This document shows, piece by piece, positions 43,398-54,347 of a DNA stretch of 64,000 nt. The notes under the pieces are model-generated. The model had not been told where the DNA came from. It saw nothing but the letters and a program-made list of their open reading frames with translations, and did no database searches. Made by a program: the position numbers and the translations under genes. This DNA is from Pohlia nutans (lineage: Eukaryota > Streptophyta > Bryopsida > Bryales > Mniaceae), in the NCBI GenBank assembly GCA_022496805.1, contig CM040106.1, forward strand, positions 7,626,001 through 7,690,000, given 5' to 3'. Within the stretch, counting starts at the first letter, position 1, and every line of letters starts with the position of its first letter.

Positions 43398-43806
43398 CGG
43401 GAGCCTTACCATCTGGTCATGCCAAAGAATGGAAAAATCACACTATCTAGCAAAGTCTGCTTACCAGCGTCACACACAACACGGCGGTGGACGATCTAAG
43501 AAAAATGCACTTGAACAAACTTATCAACACTCGTATCGTATAATTCAACATAGATTTTGTAATCAAGTCAAGAAAGCTAAAGATACTGAAGCCCAACAAC
43601 AAGAAGAAGCACTATCAGTTGAAGTACGAATTCTAAAGCATAGAGAAACAGCTCTAGCTTCTAGCGCAAATGCTCATAGTGCTTTATGGAGCCAAAATTT
43701 GAAGGGAAGGTCAAGAAGTGGATGCTCCAAACTGATGACTTCGAAGGAAAAATTGATGATGTGCCTCTAAATGATCATAATTTTGCGAACTCTTTCAAAG
43801 GCGGAT
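43398..43806 (+). CDS. Unrecognised frame, probably a gene fragment
   Basis: A plus-strand frame open from 43270 to 43770, but its first 125 bases are Tc1-like transposon sequence, so the meaningful part starts after 43397. It reads a Gln/Lys/Glu-rich stretch: KNALEQTYQHSYRIIQHRFC, KKAKDTEAQQQEEALSVEVR. Near 43685 the coherent reading shifts by one frame to MEPKFEGKVKKWMLQTDDFE, GKIDDVPLNDHNFANSF and stops at about 43809. A splice-donor-like GAG|GTAATG is at about 43840, and a similar sequence recurs at 56000. No family is recognised. It may be an exon of a gene disrupted by the Tc1-like insertion. Confidence 0.3.
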
Positions 43807-43809
43807 TTT

Positions 43810-44213
43810 AAAGAGGAACAATCTGACAAAGATTTGGAGGTAATGCATATCCTACAATCTTGATGGTTTACTTGCATATGGGATCATTCAAGAATGCCAA
43901 AGTTATCCTGAAGTACAAACCATAAACTTCTTAAAAAATTTCCTTTGTTGGGAAGCCCTTTAGGGCTTGGCTCTTTGATGTCAATCCTCACTATCTCTAC
44001 GTTTAATAATGTGAGAGCCATTCAATAACCACAGAAAGATTATGGAATCATTTATGTGGGATTTACCTAAAGTGACTTTGGTTTGGTTAAATTTGTATAT
44101 CCTTTTGATGCATATACACTGTCAATATCAAATCTACAACTATTACAACTGGTCTGTTTTGAACCTAGCATTTGTTTGGATATAGCGTAATTGTGATATT
44201 TGAAGGTATGAGG
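43810..44213. other. AT-rich spacer
   Basis: No gene is supported between the unrecognised frame and gypsy element C. Confidence 0.4.
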
Positions 44214-45035
44214 ACTAGTTAAAGTAGTCCGTGATTAGTTTCAGACGTTTATACTCCAATTTCCAAGATGTACCTTGGTTCTCCAGGAGAGTATGCAATG
44301 GTGTATACAAACTGATACGCTGGATCTCCGTTGGTATACGGTCTTGGACTTCCTTGGCGTACTTGGACTCTTTGCGAGTTAGACAAAGTCAGAGAAGGTC
44401 GTGGGATAAAGGAGATAGTCTGTGAGTACTTAAACTAAGTAAGAGTCAGTACCTAGACGTCCTTGGATAACGAGTGTTTTGAAGACAGAAAGACAGAGTA
44501 TAAGTAAGGTTACGCCTGAAGACGGAGCTCAGAGCAAGGACAGCTTGGTACGAGGAATATTAAGAGTATAGCCATTCTATCTAAGTACTTGTGTTAGTGT
44601 TAGTTAAGCAGGGAAGAACAGGGTTTCCCAGCCTCCCAAGTTAGATAGCATTGGGAAGACAACGAGTAATGAAGGCAGAACAGTAGAGACAGAGAATGTA
44701 AGAGCGTATGTTTATTCCAAGGATGTAATAACACACTTATACAATATAGAGACTAAATCCGCAGAGCTATGTTAAACAGAGGAATTGAACCCATGTATTA
44801 CATACACATACAACCATGGAATCCACGTTTAACATGGAATAAGCAAGGAATGACACTTTGGTACAACAAAACCAGAGCATAACTAAATGCTCATAAGTCT
44901 CAAAAACCAAGAGTGTCTCGTCACTATCGTACACTACTCTTATACTTAAGCCAAGTAATCTAAGCAAAACACTGCCTGTTCCACCATCTTCTATCTCCTT
45001 GTCCTCCGTGGCGGCCGTGTCTTGGTCCGGTAACA
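44214..45035 (-). repeat. 3' LTR of gypsy C, truncated
   Basis: In element orientation it starts TGTTACCGGACCAAGAC at 45035 and runs to CTTTAACTAG at 44214, where similarity to the 5' LTR fades. The polypurine-like GGAGGGCAAAA lies directly upstream (about 45036-45047). A TATA-like word in element orientation, GTATAAGAGT, is at about 44935-44945. Confidence 0.9.
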
Positions 45036-45078
45036 TTTTGCCCTCCATCGAAGAGTGTAATTCGTCCTCGGATTGCCC

Positions 45079-46882
45079 TCATTGGCGCGATCGACAGGCT
45101 GCAGGTTGGATGTTGGGGCGAGTCTGCTCGCGTGGTACCAATGCGTGGCGTCTTGGAGGTGCTTGGTCACTGTAGAGAGCGGCTATGGCTGCAGCAATAC
45201 CTCGGTGCATTAGGTTATGCTTAGTCTTAGGGGTACTGGCATGCTGATAGACATCAAACACAGTCTTGCCGAACAGCTTATTACAAGCAGGGCATTAAAC
45301 ATTGTCCGCCTCCGGATCAGTGTAATAGGCTGCTAAGTCTGGGTTGGAGGCAAAATAATTTTTGACCTCCCCTATTGCTAATCCATACTCCTTGTCTCCA
45401 TCACTATCATCACTAACCTCGGCCTCCATGTCATGTTCATCCTCAAGTTTTTTCAATGCAAGTTTGTGTTTCTTGAAATATATAGGATTTGCGGGTACCG
45501 AGGAAGAAGGCTGACTTGGCGCACCCTGGATTGTCGATGCAGCGGGACCTGGCGAAGCTGGGACAGCTGCCAACAGGCGTGGCGATGGGTGTGGCGTCTC
45601 GTCCACGTGTGTAGGCGCGTCCGGGATGTGCACTTGCTCCGCCAAATCGCCCTGCTCGTGGAAAACAGGGAGTAAGGTCAGAGTATTTACCTCATCTTGG
45701 ATTGCTTGGGCTGGGGGATTTGCTTGTGCTGGATCACTAGAAGGTGTGATGTGATCCAGGCTAACTGCGGCTATAGACATGGCATCTATGTCCATGAAGT
45801 CCATCTCCATGCCATCCCAGTTGGTCTTGGATTGCTCCAAGTCCAGATCCACGAGTGCATCATCCACGCATGTCTCCAGGAATTTTGGGGGCGGAACCGC
45901 TGTTTGTGGCGGATTCGCCTAAAGAATTATGCATGCATTGGTGGCCATGACTCGAGCAGCATGTTGGGCCCAATATACCTTGTTGGTCTCCCAATTCTGC
46001 CTGGCGTTCTCGACTTCTACTCGCAGCTGTTGCAAGCGAGCGAACTCCTCAGCATCCTTGGATGCCGTGGATTGAGCATTGGTGCCTTGTAGCAGCGCCT
46101 TATTTAGGGTTCTGCACCTCGCTAGGTCTTCATCATTCTGCTGCTCCAGGCGTTGAGCTCTCTCCGTTGCCAAGGTTTCTCCAAGGCTACCGCATCCACC
46201 TGCTCCTCCGCCGTGGACAGCTCCAACTCCAAGTTCGTGACTTGGTTTATGAAATTGGCGATGGTCTGACTCGCCTCATTCAATTGGTGGTGGAATTCAT
46301 CATACGCATGGTCCATTGCTTAATTGGCGCGTGCTTGGGCGGCTTGGACTGCCTGGGCTGCCTTGCGCTTGGTACGTTCTTCTATCTCCTGTTGCTGCGT
46401 CCTGAGCGTCGTGCTGTCCAGCACGGTCAAATGCACAAGTCCCAACATTTGCTCCACACACGCAACCATCGCCGGGGTTTGTTCTCGAAATTGCGTGACA
46501 TGAGGTCCTCAGCCTTGGCTGGTTTCCTCCCCCCCCCCGAATGCATGGCATTGTCGCGCGACCTCTTGCTCGGTCCTGGGTCGGCGGGGTCTCGTGGTGC
46601 TGGTGCGAATGCGGGTGCGGGTGCTACTGCTGAGGCTGCCGATTGTGCCTGCTCCTTCTGGACATCCAAGAATGTGCCCATACGTGGTGGCCGATTGTTC
46701 TCCCTCTGGAACTTAAAGAATCGGGCAATGTACTGTGTAAGGAATGGCCCGATGGAGCTCTGGTAATCATGCCGTCTATGGTGTCCACGCAGCTCGAGAC
46801 GGATATTATCATCTTGGAGAACACCCAAGTTGATCTTCTCCCCTTGACGGCCAGCGATTAAATACGAAGGTGCTTCGGTCAT
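45079..46882 (-). pseudogene. Extra coding region of gypsy C, coiled coil and zinc-finger-like end
   Basis: In element order: EAPSYLIAGRQGEKINLGVL to ARFFKFQRENNRPPRMGTFL (46882-46640) is a helical domain, followed by an Ala/Pro-rich linker and broken frames. Coiled-coil segments follow (YDEFHHQLNEASQTIANF, LELELSTAEEQVDAVALEKP; then ERAQRLEQQNDEDLARC and QLRVEVENARQNW). An acidic segment (45867-45295) ends EVKNYFASNPDLAAYYTDPE. One stop (45295-45297) separates it from CPACNKLFGKTVFDVYQHAS, a C2H2-like finger continuing to 45079. The arrangement parallels the extra region after integrase in gypsy B. Confidence 0.6.
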
Positions 46883-46903
46883 ATACTACCACAATCAATC
46901 CGA

Positions 46904-47673
46904 GGGTGGTTGCAAGCTACGGTCACCCAAACGTTTTGTCGCGGCATGCAAATTTGTGCACTTACCCAATCTTTGGAAAATCATCAATAAATATTGGAAT
47001 GGAATTTTGTGACGAAAAAAATTGCATTGTTTCTAGAATTCCAAAGTTAAGATGTCTACCACAATAAATTTTGCAAAATTCCAATCTTTCTATCCAAATT
47101 AAGCATTTCTACTTGGATTTGGTAGCGTGTCGCTTGTCAAAAGTGCACCTATTTTATGGGAAATGCTAGAAGGGGGTCAAATTTGAACTTCAAAAATTTA
47201 TAGCAACATACCACAAGTGTGTAAAAAGTTACCATATTTTTTTTGTTTGGTATTACGCTTAATTATTTTTTAATTAATTGTTTTGTGATGTTTTTGTTTT
47301 TTTAGATTTTCGTGCAGTTAAAACTTTTTTTTGGATTTTATTTTTTTGGAAATGAAATAATGGTTCAATTTCAGAGGTGGGATATGAAATGCATTTTTCA
47401 TAAAACCTAGCTAAGGATGTTATGTAAAAAAGGCTCTAATTACCCCTACTCGGTAAAAAACAGAAAAGGCTATTGAGTAATGCCCAAAGACTTGAAATTA
47501 ACTTAACAATTGCTAAAGTGAAAGTATTAGCATAAACCCTATTTGGGATGGTGAAATTTTTGATCTAATTGAAAGTTGAGAGGTGCGCATTACTACGCTA
47601 GTGCACGAGCTGCATGGCCTTTAGCTGCACAAGCTGCACTCCCCACTTGGTAGACCGTAGCTTGCAATCACCC
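46904..47673. mobile_element. Inverted-repeat element (MITE-like), 770 bp, inside gypsy C
   Basis: Left end GGGTGGTTGCAAGCTACGGT (46904 inwards) pairs with the right end, whose reverse complement is GGGTGATTGCAAGCTACGGT (47673 inwards); similarity continues for about 27 bases. CCGA lies outside both ends (46900-46903 and 47674-47677), a possible 4-bp duplication. The interior is AT-rich, unlike the flanking coding DNA, and has no transposase frame. The superfamily is not assigned. Confidence 0.65.
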
Positions 47674-47856
47674 CCGAAAGATAATCTAAGTGAGAGTACC
47701 ACGCATCCTAGCAAATCAAGGTTCAGTCACGACTTTTCCCAGCGCGTATATGTCACACCTGCCGTCCGCCTTTGGCTGGAGATCCTTGGCCGCCTCCTCG
47801 ACATTCGGCTTAAGGGTGGCGCATCCCGCACTCCACTCTGTGACTCCCGTGCCATC

Positions 47857-48171
47857 CTAGCCGAAGAAATTTGTAAGGTATCGCTGGGAGTATTGCACCA
47901 ACACCCCATCCACAACGCCCGAGGGATTTTGCTCATCTTCATCGCGCTCTGCCATGGATTTCAAGAATGCCTCGCAGCATGCGACGTCCACGGTCCCCGT
48001 CAACCACGTCGAATATCTAATGAGGTTGGTGCGGGTCAGCCAAGCGCCATCAGTCTTGCGCTTCCATTCCCGCACCATGCGCGGAATGAAGATTGCCTTG
48101 CGCTCATTAGCGGCATCCTTGGCATCTAGGATTTCCGAGGATACTGGAAAGAGAAATGCGAGGTGTAGCAA
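47857..48171 (-). pseudogene. Start of the extra coding region of gypsy C
   Basis: The frame reads MLHLAFLFPVSSEILDAKDA, then ERKAIFIPRMVREWKRKTDG, AWLTRTNLIRYSTWLTGTVD and VLVQYSQRYLTNFFG before a stop. The same frame continues past the stop with SAGCATLKPNVEEAAKDLQP. It is helical and basic, and unlike any part of Pol. It precedes the 770-bp inserted element. Confidence 0.55.
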
Positions 48172-48282
48172 AAGAGAAGCGAAGACAATTGAGAAGGAGG
48201 AAGCCTGGAAGAGGGCTAGGAAACTAGGAATGAAATAGAGAGAGAGAGCTAGGGGAGCGAAATAGCAGAATGCACAAGTGGC

Positions 48283-49060
48283 TCAGATGGGCGGGAGCTG
48301 TGAATATAAGTCCTGAATTTGAAGTTGTGGTGGTGGCGCGGGATGACATGAGGGCCAGGGGATGGTTTTGGCGGCTGACATAGGCTTTTGAAAGCCTAGC
48401 GTGGAATGTGGCGGCGTTGTTCTATTGATGCGGGGTTGATCATGGAAGTTGAGTGTCCAATTATCGTGGCATTCATGGTGTCCATGGCACATACTGGGTG
48501 GGAAGTAATCAAGGGTTGCTTGGAGGCTGATTAGATCAATAATGTTGACTGCCTCATGTCCCTGATGTCCCTGATGTTCCTGATTTCCATGATATCCATG
48601 GATGTGGCATGGCTTGCTTAGGATTACTTGGAAGTTCAAATTATTGTTGTTAATTGTCCAATGATTTCCACGACCCCCCTGTTGATTAGGCTTGTACACT
48701 TGGTCTGGGTAGTCTAGGACTACTTGGAGGTGGCTTACGTGGACTTGAGGAAGGGCTGTCCCTATAGCCTCCTCCCTGTCCATTGTATCCTCGGGGTCCT
48801 TGGAGTTTCCTTGACTATCCATTGTATCCTTGGAGTCCTCGGAGTTTGCCAGTTGCGCTGTGATTTTTGCCTCGGCTGCCAAGGTTTCATGCAATTGTCC
48901 TAAATTCATGGTAGGAGATACATCCGGGGATGCAGCGTGGTAATGTTTGAGCTTCCCTGAGTTGACAATCGTAGCCTGTTTGTCATAGTTTTCATTGTTT
49001 ACCAAGAGCACCGTGTTGTTTGGTAGAACTAATTGATTCGATATGGCCCATGCCAGATAG
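48283..49060 (-). pseudogene. Pol C-terminal tail of gypsy C
   Basis: This continues the integrase C-terminal domain (HGPYRINQLVLPNNTVLLVN) into an Asp/Ser-rich segment (SEDSKDTMDSQGNSKDPEDT) and a His/Gly-rich one (HIHGYHGNQEHQGHQGHEAV), ending at 48283. Such tails after integrase are poorly conserved; no chromodomain was recognised. Confidence 0.6.
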
Positions 49061-50027
49061 ATTCAAACTTCGTTCTCTTGATTTTTGGATCTTTTGGACA
49101 CCAGAGAACTTGGTCGCCTTTTTGGAATGTCCGCACTGGCTGGGAGGCTTCGAAGTATTTGGCTCTGAGATTTTGTTTGTCCAAAATATTCTTCATAGCT
49201 AATGCTCAAACTTCTTCTAGGTAATCGATATCTTGGATGAGGGCTGCTAGCACCCTGTGTGGCGTATAATCTCTTGGTTGCATGAATTGGAACGTAGGAA
49301 CAATGTATTCCATGGGTAATGGGGGTTGGGTTCCATAAACCATTTCAAATGGGCTAAGTTGCATGGCCGTCTTGGTAGCAATACGGTATGCCCATAGAGC
49401 GGCTGGGAGACAGTCTTCCTTGTCGGCTTGGTTGGCATGGATGAATCGCCTAAGCAGGTTGATCAGTGTCTTGTTTTTTGACTCCGCTTGGCCGTTTCCT
49501 TGTAGATACTATGCTGTACTATTTCTATGTTTGGTGATGTGCTTTTCTATGAGATCCTCGATGACTGAGTTAACAAAGTGAGTACCTTGATCTGAGACGA
49601 TCTCCAATAGACACCCAAAACGGGTGATGATGTTGTCGTATATGAACGTTGCCTTGACTAGCGCTGTGTTGTTGCAGAGCGGTTTCGCTTCCACCCACTT
49701 GGTAGTATAATCCGTGGCGACCAAGATGTATTTATAACCTTGGCGAGTTGCAAGTTGTATGGGATCCACAAAATCTAGTCCCCAACGTTGAAACGGTCCT
49801 AACGGTGGCGTTGACTTCAGGGAAACCTTGCCTTGGTACTGAAAATTCGTGGTAGATACTTGGCAGGCATGGCAATTTTTGATATAGGCATAGACATCTT
49901 TGTGGAGTGTAGGCCACCAGTACTTTGCGGATAAAATCTTTTTTATCGTGGTGTCCGGGCCTTGGTGCCCTCCCGCGGGGCGGTCATGGAGGTGAGTTAT
50001 GATCCCACGTTGTTCCTTGGTAGGCAC
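49061..50027 (-). pseudogene. Integrase of gypsy C
   Basis: The zinc segment has HLHDRPAGGHQG and YIKNCHACQ (HHCC). The core has LVATDYTTKWVEAKPL (first Asp) and EIVSDQGTHFVNSV (second Asp). A TAG at 49509-49511 interrupts the frame just before GNGQAESKNK with the catalytic Glu. The frame continues WAYRIATKTAMQLSPFEMVY with another stop (LEEV then TGA) near 49200, and QVLWCPKDPK. The triad itself is intact. Confidence 0.85.
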
Positions 50028-50033
50028 ACATAA

Positions 50034-51041
50034 TCAGGTTTCCTGGTCAGGACCTCGGCGGTAAAGTTGTCCCTGGATGACAGAGTATGGCAAGGTGGTG
50101 CGTACAAAGCTAATTTTTCTGGTACTAGTGAGGTCAGCAGGCACGTCACCTTTTGTTAAGTACTGGATGATATCCGTCGTGCAATCCTTAAGTCCTTGGA
50201 CATCCATGGTGGCAGTATGGATGTCATGGTCCCTACAGGGATGGACGTAACTGGTCCGATAGCAGTGTTGGCATTCCTGGACATCCATGGCGGCAGCTTG
50301 GATGTATGGCTCATTGAATGACTCGTCTAGTCCTTCCTCGATGGTATTAGTGTCCCTGGACAAGTAATCAGCGACTATGTGCTGCTTACCTGGGATGTAA
50401 ACTACCTCAAAGTCGTATTCTAAAAGAATCATAATCCATCTAACTACTCTTCCCGTGACTAATGGCTGATTCACTAAATATGAAAGACTATGATGACCCA
50501 CCATAAAACAAAACTTATACCCCAAAAGATAATGGCGGAATTTTTTAACAGCCTAAATCATGGCCAGTGCTTCCCTTTCTGTCGTGGAATATTTTCGCTC
50601 TGCTTGATTCAAGAGGCGACTTGCGTATGCCACTGGTTGATCATATTTGCCATTAACATTCGGGGCTAACATGACTCCCACGGCAATGTTGGAGGCATCC
50701 GTGTGTACATGGAATGGCTTGGACCAGTCCGGGGCAATAAGTATCGGTGCATTGGAGTATGCCACCTTGATTTCGTCCAAGGCGTCTTGGGCTGCGGGCG
50801 TCCAGTCTAGGGAGTACGTGTACTTGGCATGGTTCAACGCGGTGATGGGCGCAGTAATGTGCGCCAGTTTCTCAATGTAGATCCTGTTGAACTGGGATAA
50901 ACCGAGGAGGCGTTGTACTCCCTTCTGGTCCTTTGGAGGCTTATGTCCAAGATATCCTTGATTTTTGCTGGGTCGGGTAGTTTGCCGAATTTGCAAACTA
51001 CATACCCAAGGATAACCCCTGCAAAGAAGAAAAACATGCAT
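50034..51041 (-). pseudogene. RT connection and RNase H of gypsy C
   Basis: From 51041 the reading reaches LLGLSQFNRIYIEKLAHITA, then FHVHTDASNIAVGVMLAPN of RNase H and STTEREALAMI followed by a stop at about 50553. It resumes MGYKFCFMVGHHSLSYLVNQ, YIPGKQHIVADYLSRD and ends with a spacer domain (VIQGQLYRRGPDQET). The expected VDH at the end of RNase H reads VGH, a further lesion. Confidence 0.82.
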
Positions 51042-51070
51042 TTATCGGCATTGAGGCTAACACCGTTGGC

Positions 51071-51712
51071 TCAGCAGGCATGGAATATTTGTCTCAGGTG
51101 AGTTACGTGATCTTTCATCCGTCCATACACAATCACGTCGTCCAAATAAATTCGGAAGAATTGTTTTAAATATGGTCGGAAAATCAACTCCATCACTCTT
51201 GGGAATGTCATGGGTGCGTTCCTGGCTCCAAAAGGCATTCTCTCAAATGGGTATGGTCTCCACTCTGTTGAAAAAGTTGTTTTGTTTTTGTCTTGTTCTG
51301 CCATGGCTATTTGGTAGTATCCAGAGAAACAGTCTAGGAATGAACACATTTCGTGGCCAGCGACTTCATCTATGATCTCTTCCATGTACGGTAATGGATA
51401 GTGATCTTTTATGGTAGCCACGTTTAGTTTGCAAAAATCAACGCAAATACATAGTGCTCCATTCATTTTCGGAATGATCACCATGGGGGACAACCAAGGG
51501 GCAGAGTCCTCTGAGGATGTGAATTTGGCCTGCAACAGTTTGTCCAATTTTGCATTGACTCCCGTCGCATTGTTTGGATTCACCCTGTAGCGCCTTTGTT
51601 GCATTGGGGTAGCATTTGGTATCAAGTCAATGGTATGCTCAGCCAAGGTCCGTGGTATACCTTTGAGGTCCTCGTGACTCCCTGCAAAGATGTCGTGGTA
51701 TTCATGGAACAA
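51071..51712 (-). pseudogene. Reverse transcriptase of gypsy C
   Basis: A clean frame with YRVNPNNATGVNAKLDKLLQ, PWLSPMVIIPKMNGALCICV, FLDCFSGYYQIAMAEQDKNK, ERMPFGARNAP and catalytic IYLDDVIVYG. It ends IFHAC at a TGA where the family continues into the thumb, so RT is broken near 51071. The usual ...RICVDFRKLN reads CICVDFCKLN. Confidence 0.88.
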
Positions 51713-52933
51713 GGCTATAGCAGCTTGTTTGATGGGATTGGGAGCGTCCGCGTTAATCTTGATGTACTAGGGATCGTCTGTCGTCCCAAGATTCACCAAT
51801 TCCACTCTATCCTTGGCGCCATGGGTCCATCCATTTACTACTTCTTTCTGAACAGCAAGTGATGCTGGAGTGGTGTTGACAGTAACTGATTCGCAGACTT
51901 CCTTGGAAAATTGTGGCGGAAGGTCCACCTTCTCAGGATCAGTGACCAAACTGGCCAGATAAATTTCTGCTAACGGTACAAGTTCTGGGTTGGCATGGAA
52001 AACCAGAGCTTCTTGTTCTTGGGATAGGCCTTTTACCCAATTGGTCCCTACCGAGTGACGAATTTGATTGGCTTTTTCACGCGTGATGCATCAATCTACT
52101 GGGATAACCACGGTTTTTCCTTGGCGGTGTATGCGAATCTGGTTGCGTGACCAGTCATGGATAGCGTTCATGTCTCGGAGCCATGGTCGTCCAAGTATTA
52201 CTGCGAAATTACTACTGTCAAGCATATCAATGATAACAAAAGTGGCCGGCATGGACACTCTATGGGTGGAAATGGCTACCGTGGCAAGTATTCCTAAAGG
52301 AGTCACTGGATTGTCATTAGCCATCCGGAGTATAAACTTGACAGTTTTTGGAGGGGGTAGTCCCAAGTGTTTCCGTAAATGATTGCTCATCACGTTGACA
52401 CCCGAACCGCCATCTACCAATACATTGGTTAGTTCATGTTTTCCTAGTTGCAAATGAATCACCACGGCATCAGGGTCTAGCGTGGTGGCATTGACTTCAA
52501 TGACTGTCGGATCTGACGTAGTCTCAGTCATGGTGGCCCGTTGCAAGTATTGCTGCAATTGAGGACTTAATTTCAACAGCTTGGATAGCGTTATAGTGAC
52601 CTTTGTCTCGTCCAGTATTTGTTGTATCCCTGGGTCCACCGGTGAGATTTCCAATCCCTTTTGTAAGTCCGTTCTTATTTTGTGGAGTCTTTCCCAATGA
52701 TTTGTTGGAATAGGCTTCCGATGTTCTACCACGTGCTCTACCGGGGTAGAGTTGGACCGTGTGGTGACCGCGGTAGTGCTAATGGTAGTGACATTCGTCT
52801 CAGTGCCATGGACTTCAGTGAGTGTCACTCCACCCCTCCTGTTGGGTGCTGGGATTTTTTGGTTGTCTATGGAAGTTGTTGAGGGTCGGCTGGGATTGGC
52901 ACGTGGATTTGTCTGTGCCCAGCGTTGCCTCAA
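51713..52933 (-). pseudogene. Protease and linker of gypsy C
   Basis: From 52933 the frame runs through a Pro/Thr-rich linker, KISLSKLLKLSPQLQQYLQR-like helical segment (read TKVTITLSKLLKLSPQLQQY), and the aspartic protease LTNVLVDGGSGVNVMSNHLR with the flap region FAVILGRPWLRDMNAIHDWS. It is uninterrupted to 52091. From there to 51713 the linker to RT continues in other frames with stops. Confidence 0.82.
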
Positions 52934-53319
52934 TGTTGGGCACTGACTCCTCCTGTGATGTAAGGATCCGCACTCCCAGCAGGCATCATTTCTCCCTGGC
53001 TGGAAAGCATCAACGTTAATCTATCCATGTCACCACCGCTCCTTGATGTGGCAGCGGTGCGATTTTCTTGGGATAGCGTGGTAGACCTAAGAGGTTCCAT
53101 GGGTACTTCCGAGGCTTGTGGCGTCGCATGGACAGCCTCGTTTGTAGTGGTGCCATAGAGAGCTTGGTATTGCATGCTTAACATCTCCAGTTTTGCATTC
53201 GTGGCATCATTCTTGGCAGCCAAATCTGTCATTTGGTCCTTTAGGAATTGTAATAATTCCTTGGTAGGATAAAGGTCATCTTGTTGTATAGTTTCCTCTG
53301 CTTCATTGTTTCCTTCCAT
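52934..53319 (-). pseudogene. gag of gypsy C, core apparently deleted
   Basis: The frame starts MEGNNEAEETIQQDDLYPTK and carries a short coiled coil (LLQFLKDQMTDLAAKNDATN). Only about 110 residues later a zinc knuckle appears in the neighbouring frame: CWECGSLHHRRSQC (52940-52981), preceded by NVDAFQPGRNDA. Gag of such elements normally has several hundred residues, including a capsid core before the knuckle. No such core is visible, so an internal deletion is inferred. Confidence 0.7.
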
Positions 53320-53397
53320 TGCAGCCTACCGCGGAGGCATGGTGAAATCACGGCAGGTATAGTTGTCTTGGTATTTTTAATATATCTCAGTATTCCA

Positions 53398-53415
53398 TCC
53401 CCAGCATGGTCGCCA
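53398..53415 (-). other. Candidate primer-binding site of gypsy C
   Basis: In element orientation TTTTGGCGACCATGCTGGGG follows the LTR end CTAACA. The TGGCGACCAT core is shared with gypsy B. Confidence 0.55.
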
Positions 53416-53418
53416 AAA

Positions 53419-54347
53419 TGTTAGTCTGGGTAATTGTATGGAGAGGACTGAGACCAGTCTTAGGCCAGCAAGGCTGCCTAATGAAGGAAGACAAGGGGAA
53501 AAAGCAGAAGGTAAGAGGTCTAGTTAAAGTAGTCTGTGATTAGTTTTGAGAGGTTTATACTCCAATTTCCAAGATGTACCTTGGTTCTCCAGGAGAGTAT
53601 GCAATGGTGTATACAAACTGATACGCTGGATCTCCGTTGGTATACGGTCTTGGACTTCCTTGGCGTACTTGGACTCTTCGCGAGTTAGACAAAGTCAGAG
53701 AAGGTCGTGGGATAAAGGAGATAGTCTGTGAGTACTTAAACTAAGTAAGAGTCAGTACCTAGACGTCCTTGGATAACGAGTGTTTTGAAGACAGAAAGAC
53801 AGAGTATAAGTGAGGTTACGCCTGAAGACGGAGCTCAGAGCAAGGACAGCTTGGTACGAGGAATATTAAGAGTATAGCCATTCTATCTAAGTACTTGTGT
53901 TAGTATTAGTTAAGCAGGGAAGAACAGGGTTTCCCAGCCTCCCAAGTTAGATAGCATTGGGAAGACAACGAGTAATGAAGGCAGAACAGTAGAGACAGAG
54001 AATGTAAGAGCGTATGTTTATTCCAAGGATGTAATAACACACTTATACAATATAGAGACTAAATCCGCAGAGCTATGTTAAACAGAGGAATTGAACCCAT
54101 GTATTACATACACATACAACCATGGAATCCACGTTTAACATGGAATAAGCAAGGAATGACACTTTGGTACAACAAAACCAGAGCATAACTAAATGCTCAT
54201 AAGTCTCAAAAACCAAGAGTGTCTCGTCACTATCGTACACTACTCTTATACTTAAGCCTGGTCCGTAATCTAAGCCAAACACTGCTTGTTCCATCGTCTT
54301 CTATCTCCTTGTCCTCCGTGGTGGCCGTGTGTCTTGGTCCGGTAACA
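53419..54347 (-). repeat. 5' LTR of gypsy element C
   Basis: In element orientation it begins TGTTACCGGACCAAGACAC and ends CCCAGACTAACA, so TG...CA, 929 bases. The right boundary is where the LTRs stop matching (GGTAACA then ATGAC). The left boundary is set by the TG...CA ends and the adjacent primer site. Confidence 0.88.

Larger units (their letters stand above)
44214..54347 (-). mobile_element. Ty3/gypsy LTR retrotransposon C, defective
   Basis: Minus-strand element of about 10.1 kb. 5' LTR is at 53419-54347 and 3' LTR at 44214-45035. Order in element direction: primer site, short gag, protease, RT, RNase H, integrase, pol tail, extra frames with an inserted inverted-repeat element, polypurine tract, 3' LTR. 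The 3' LTR lacks the last 95-100 bases present in the 5' LTR, so the outer left end has been lost and no target duplication can be expected. The shared part of the LTRs is very similar (a few substitutions and one small indel region near 44955/54260), so the insertion is younger than element B. Stops occur in RNase H, integrase and the extra frames. Confidence 0.93.

Noticed and set aside
44231..54294. Duplicate short frames in both LTRs of gypsy C (for example 44231-44425 and 53546-53731)
   Set aside because: They lie inside LTRs and have no coding signature; their duplication only reflects the LTR pair.
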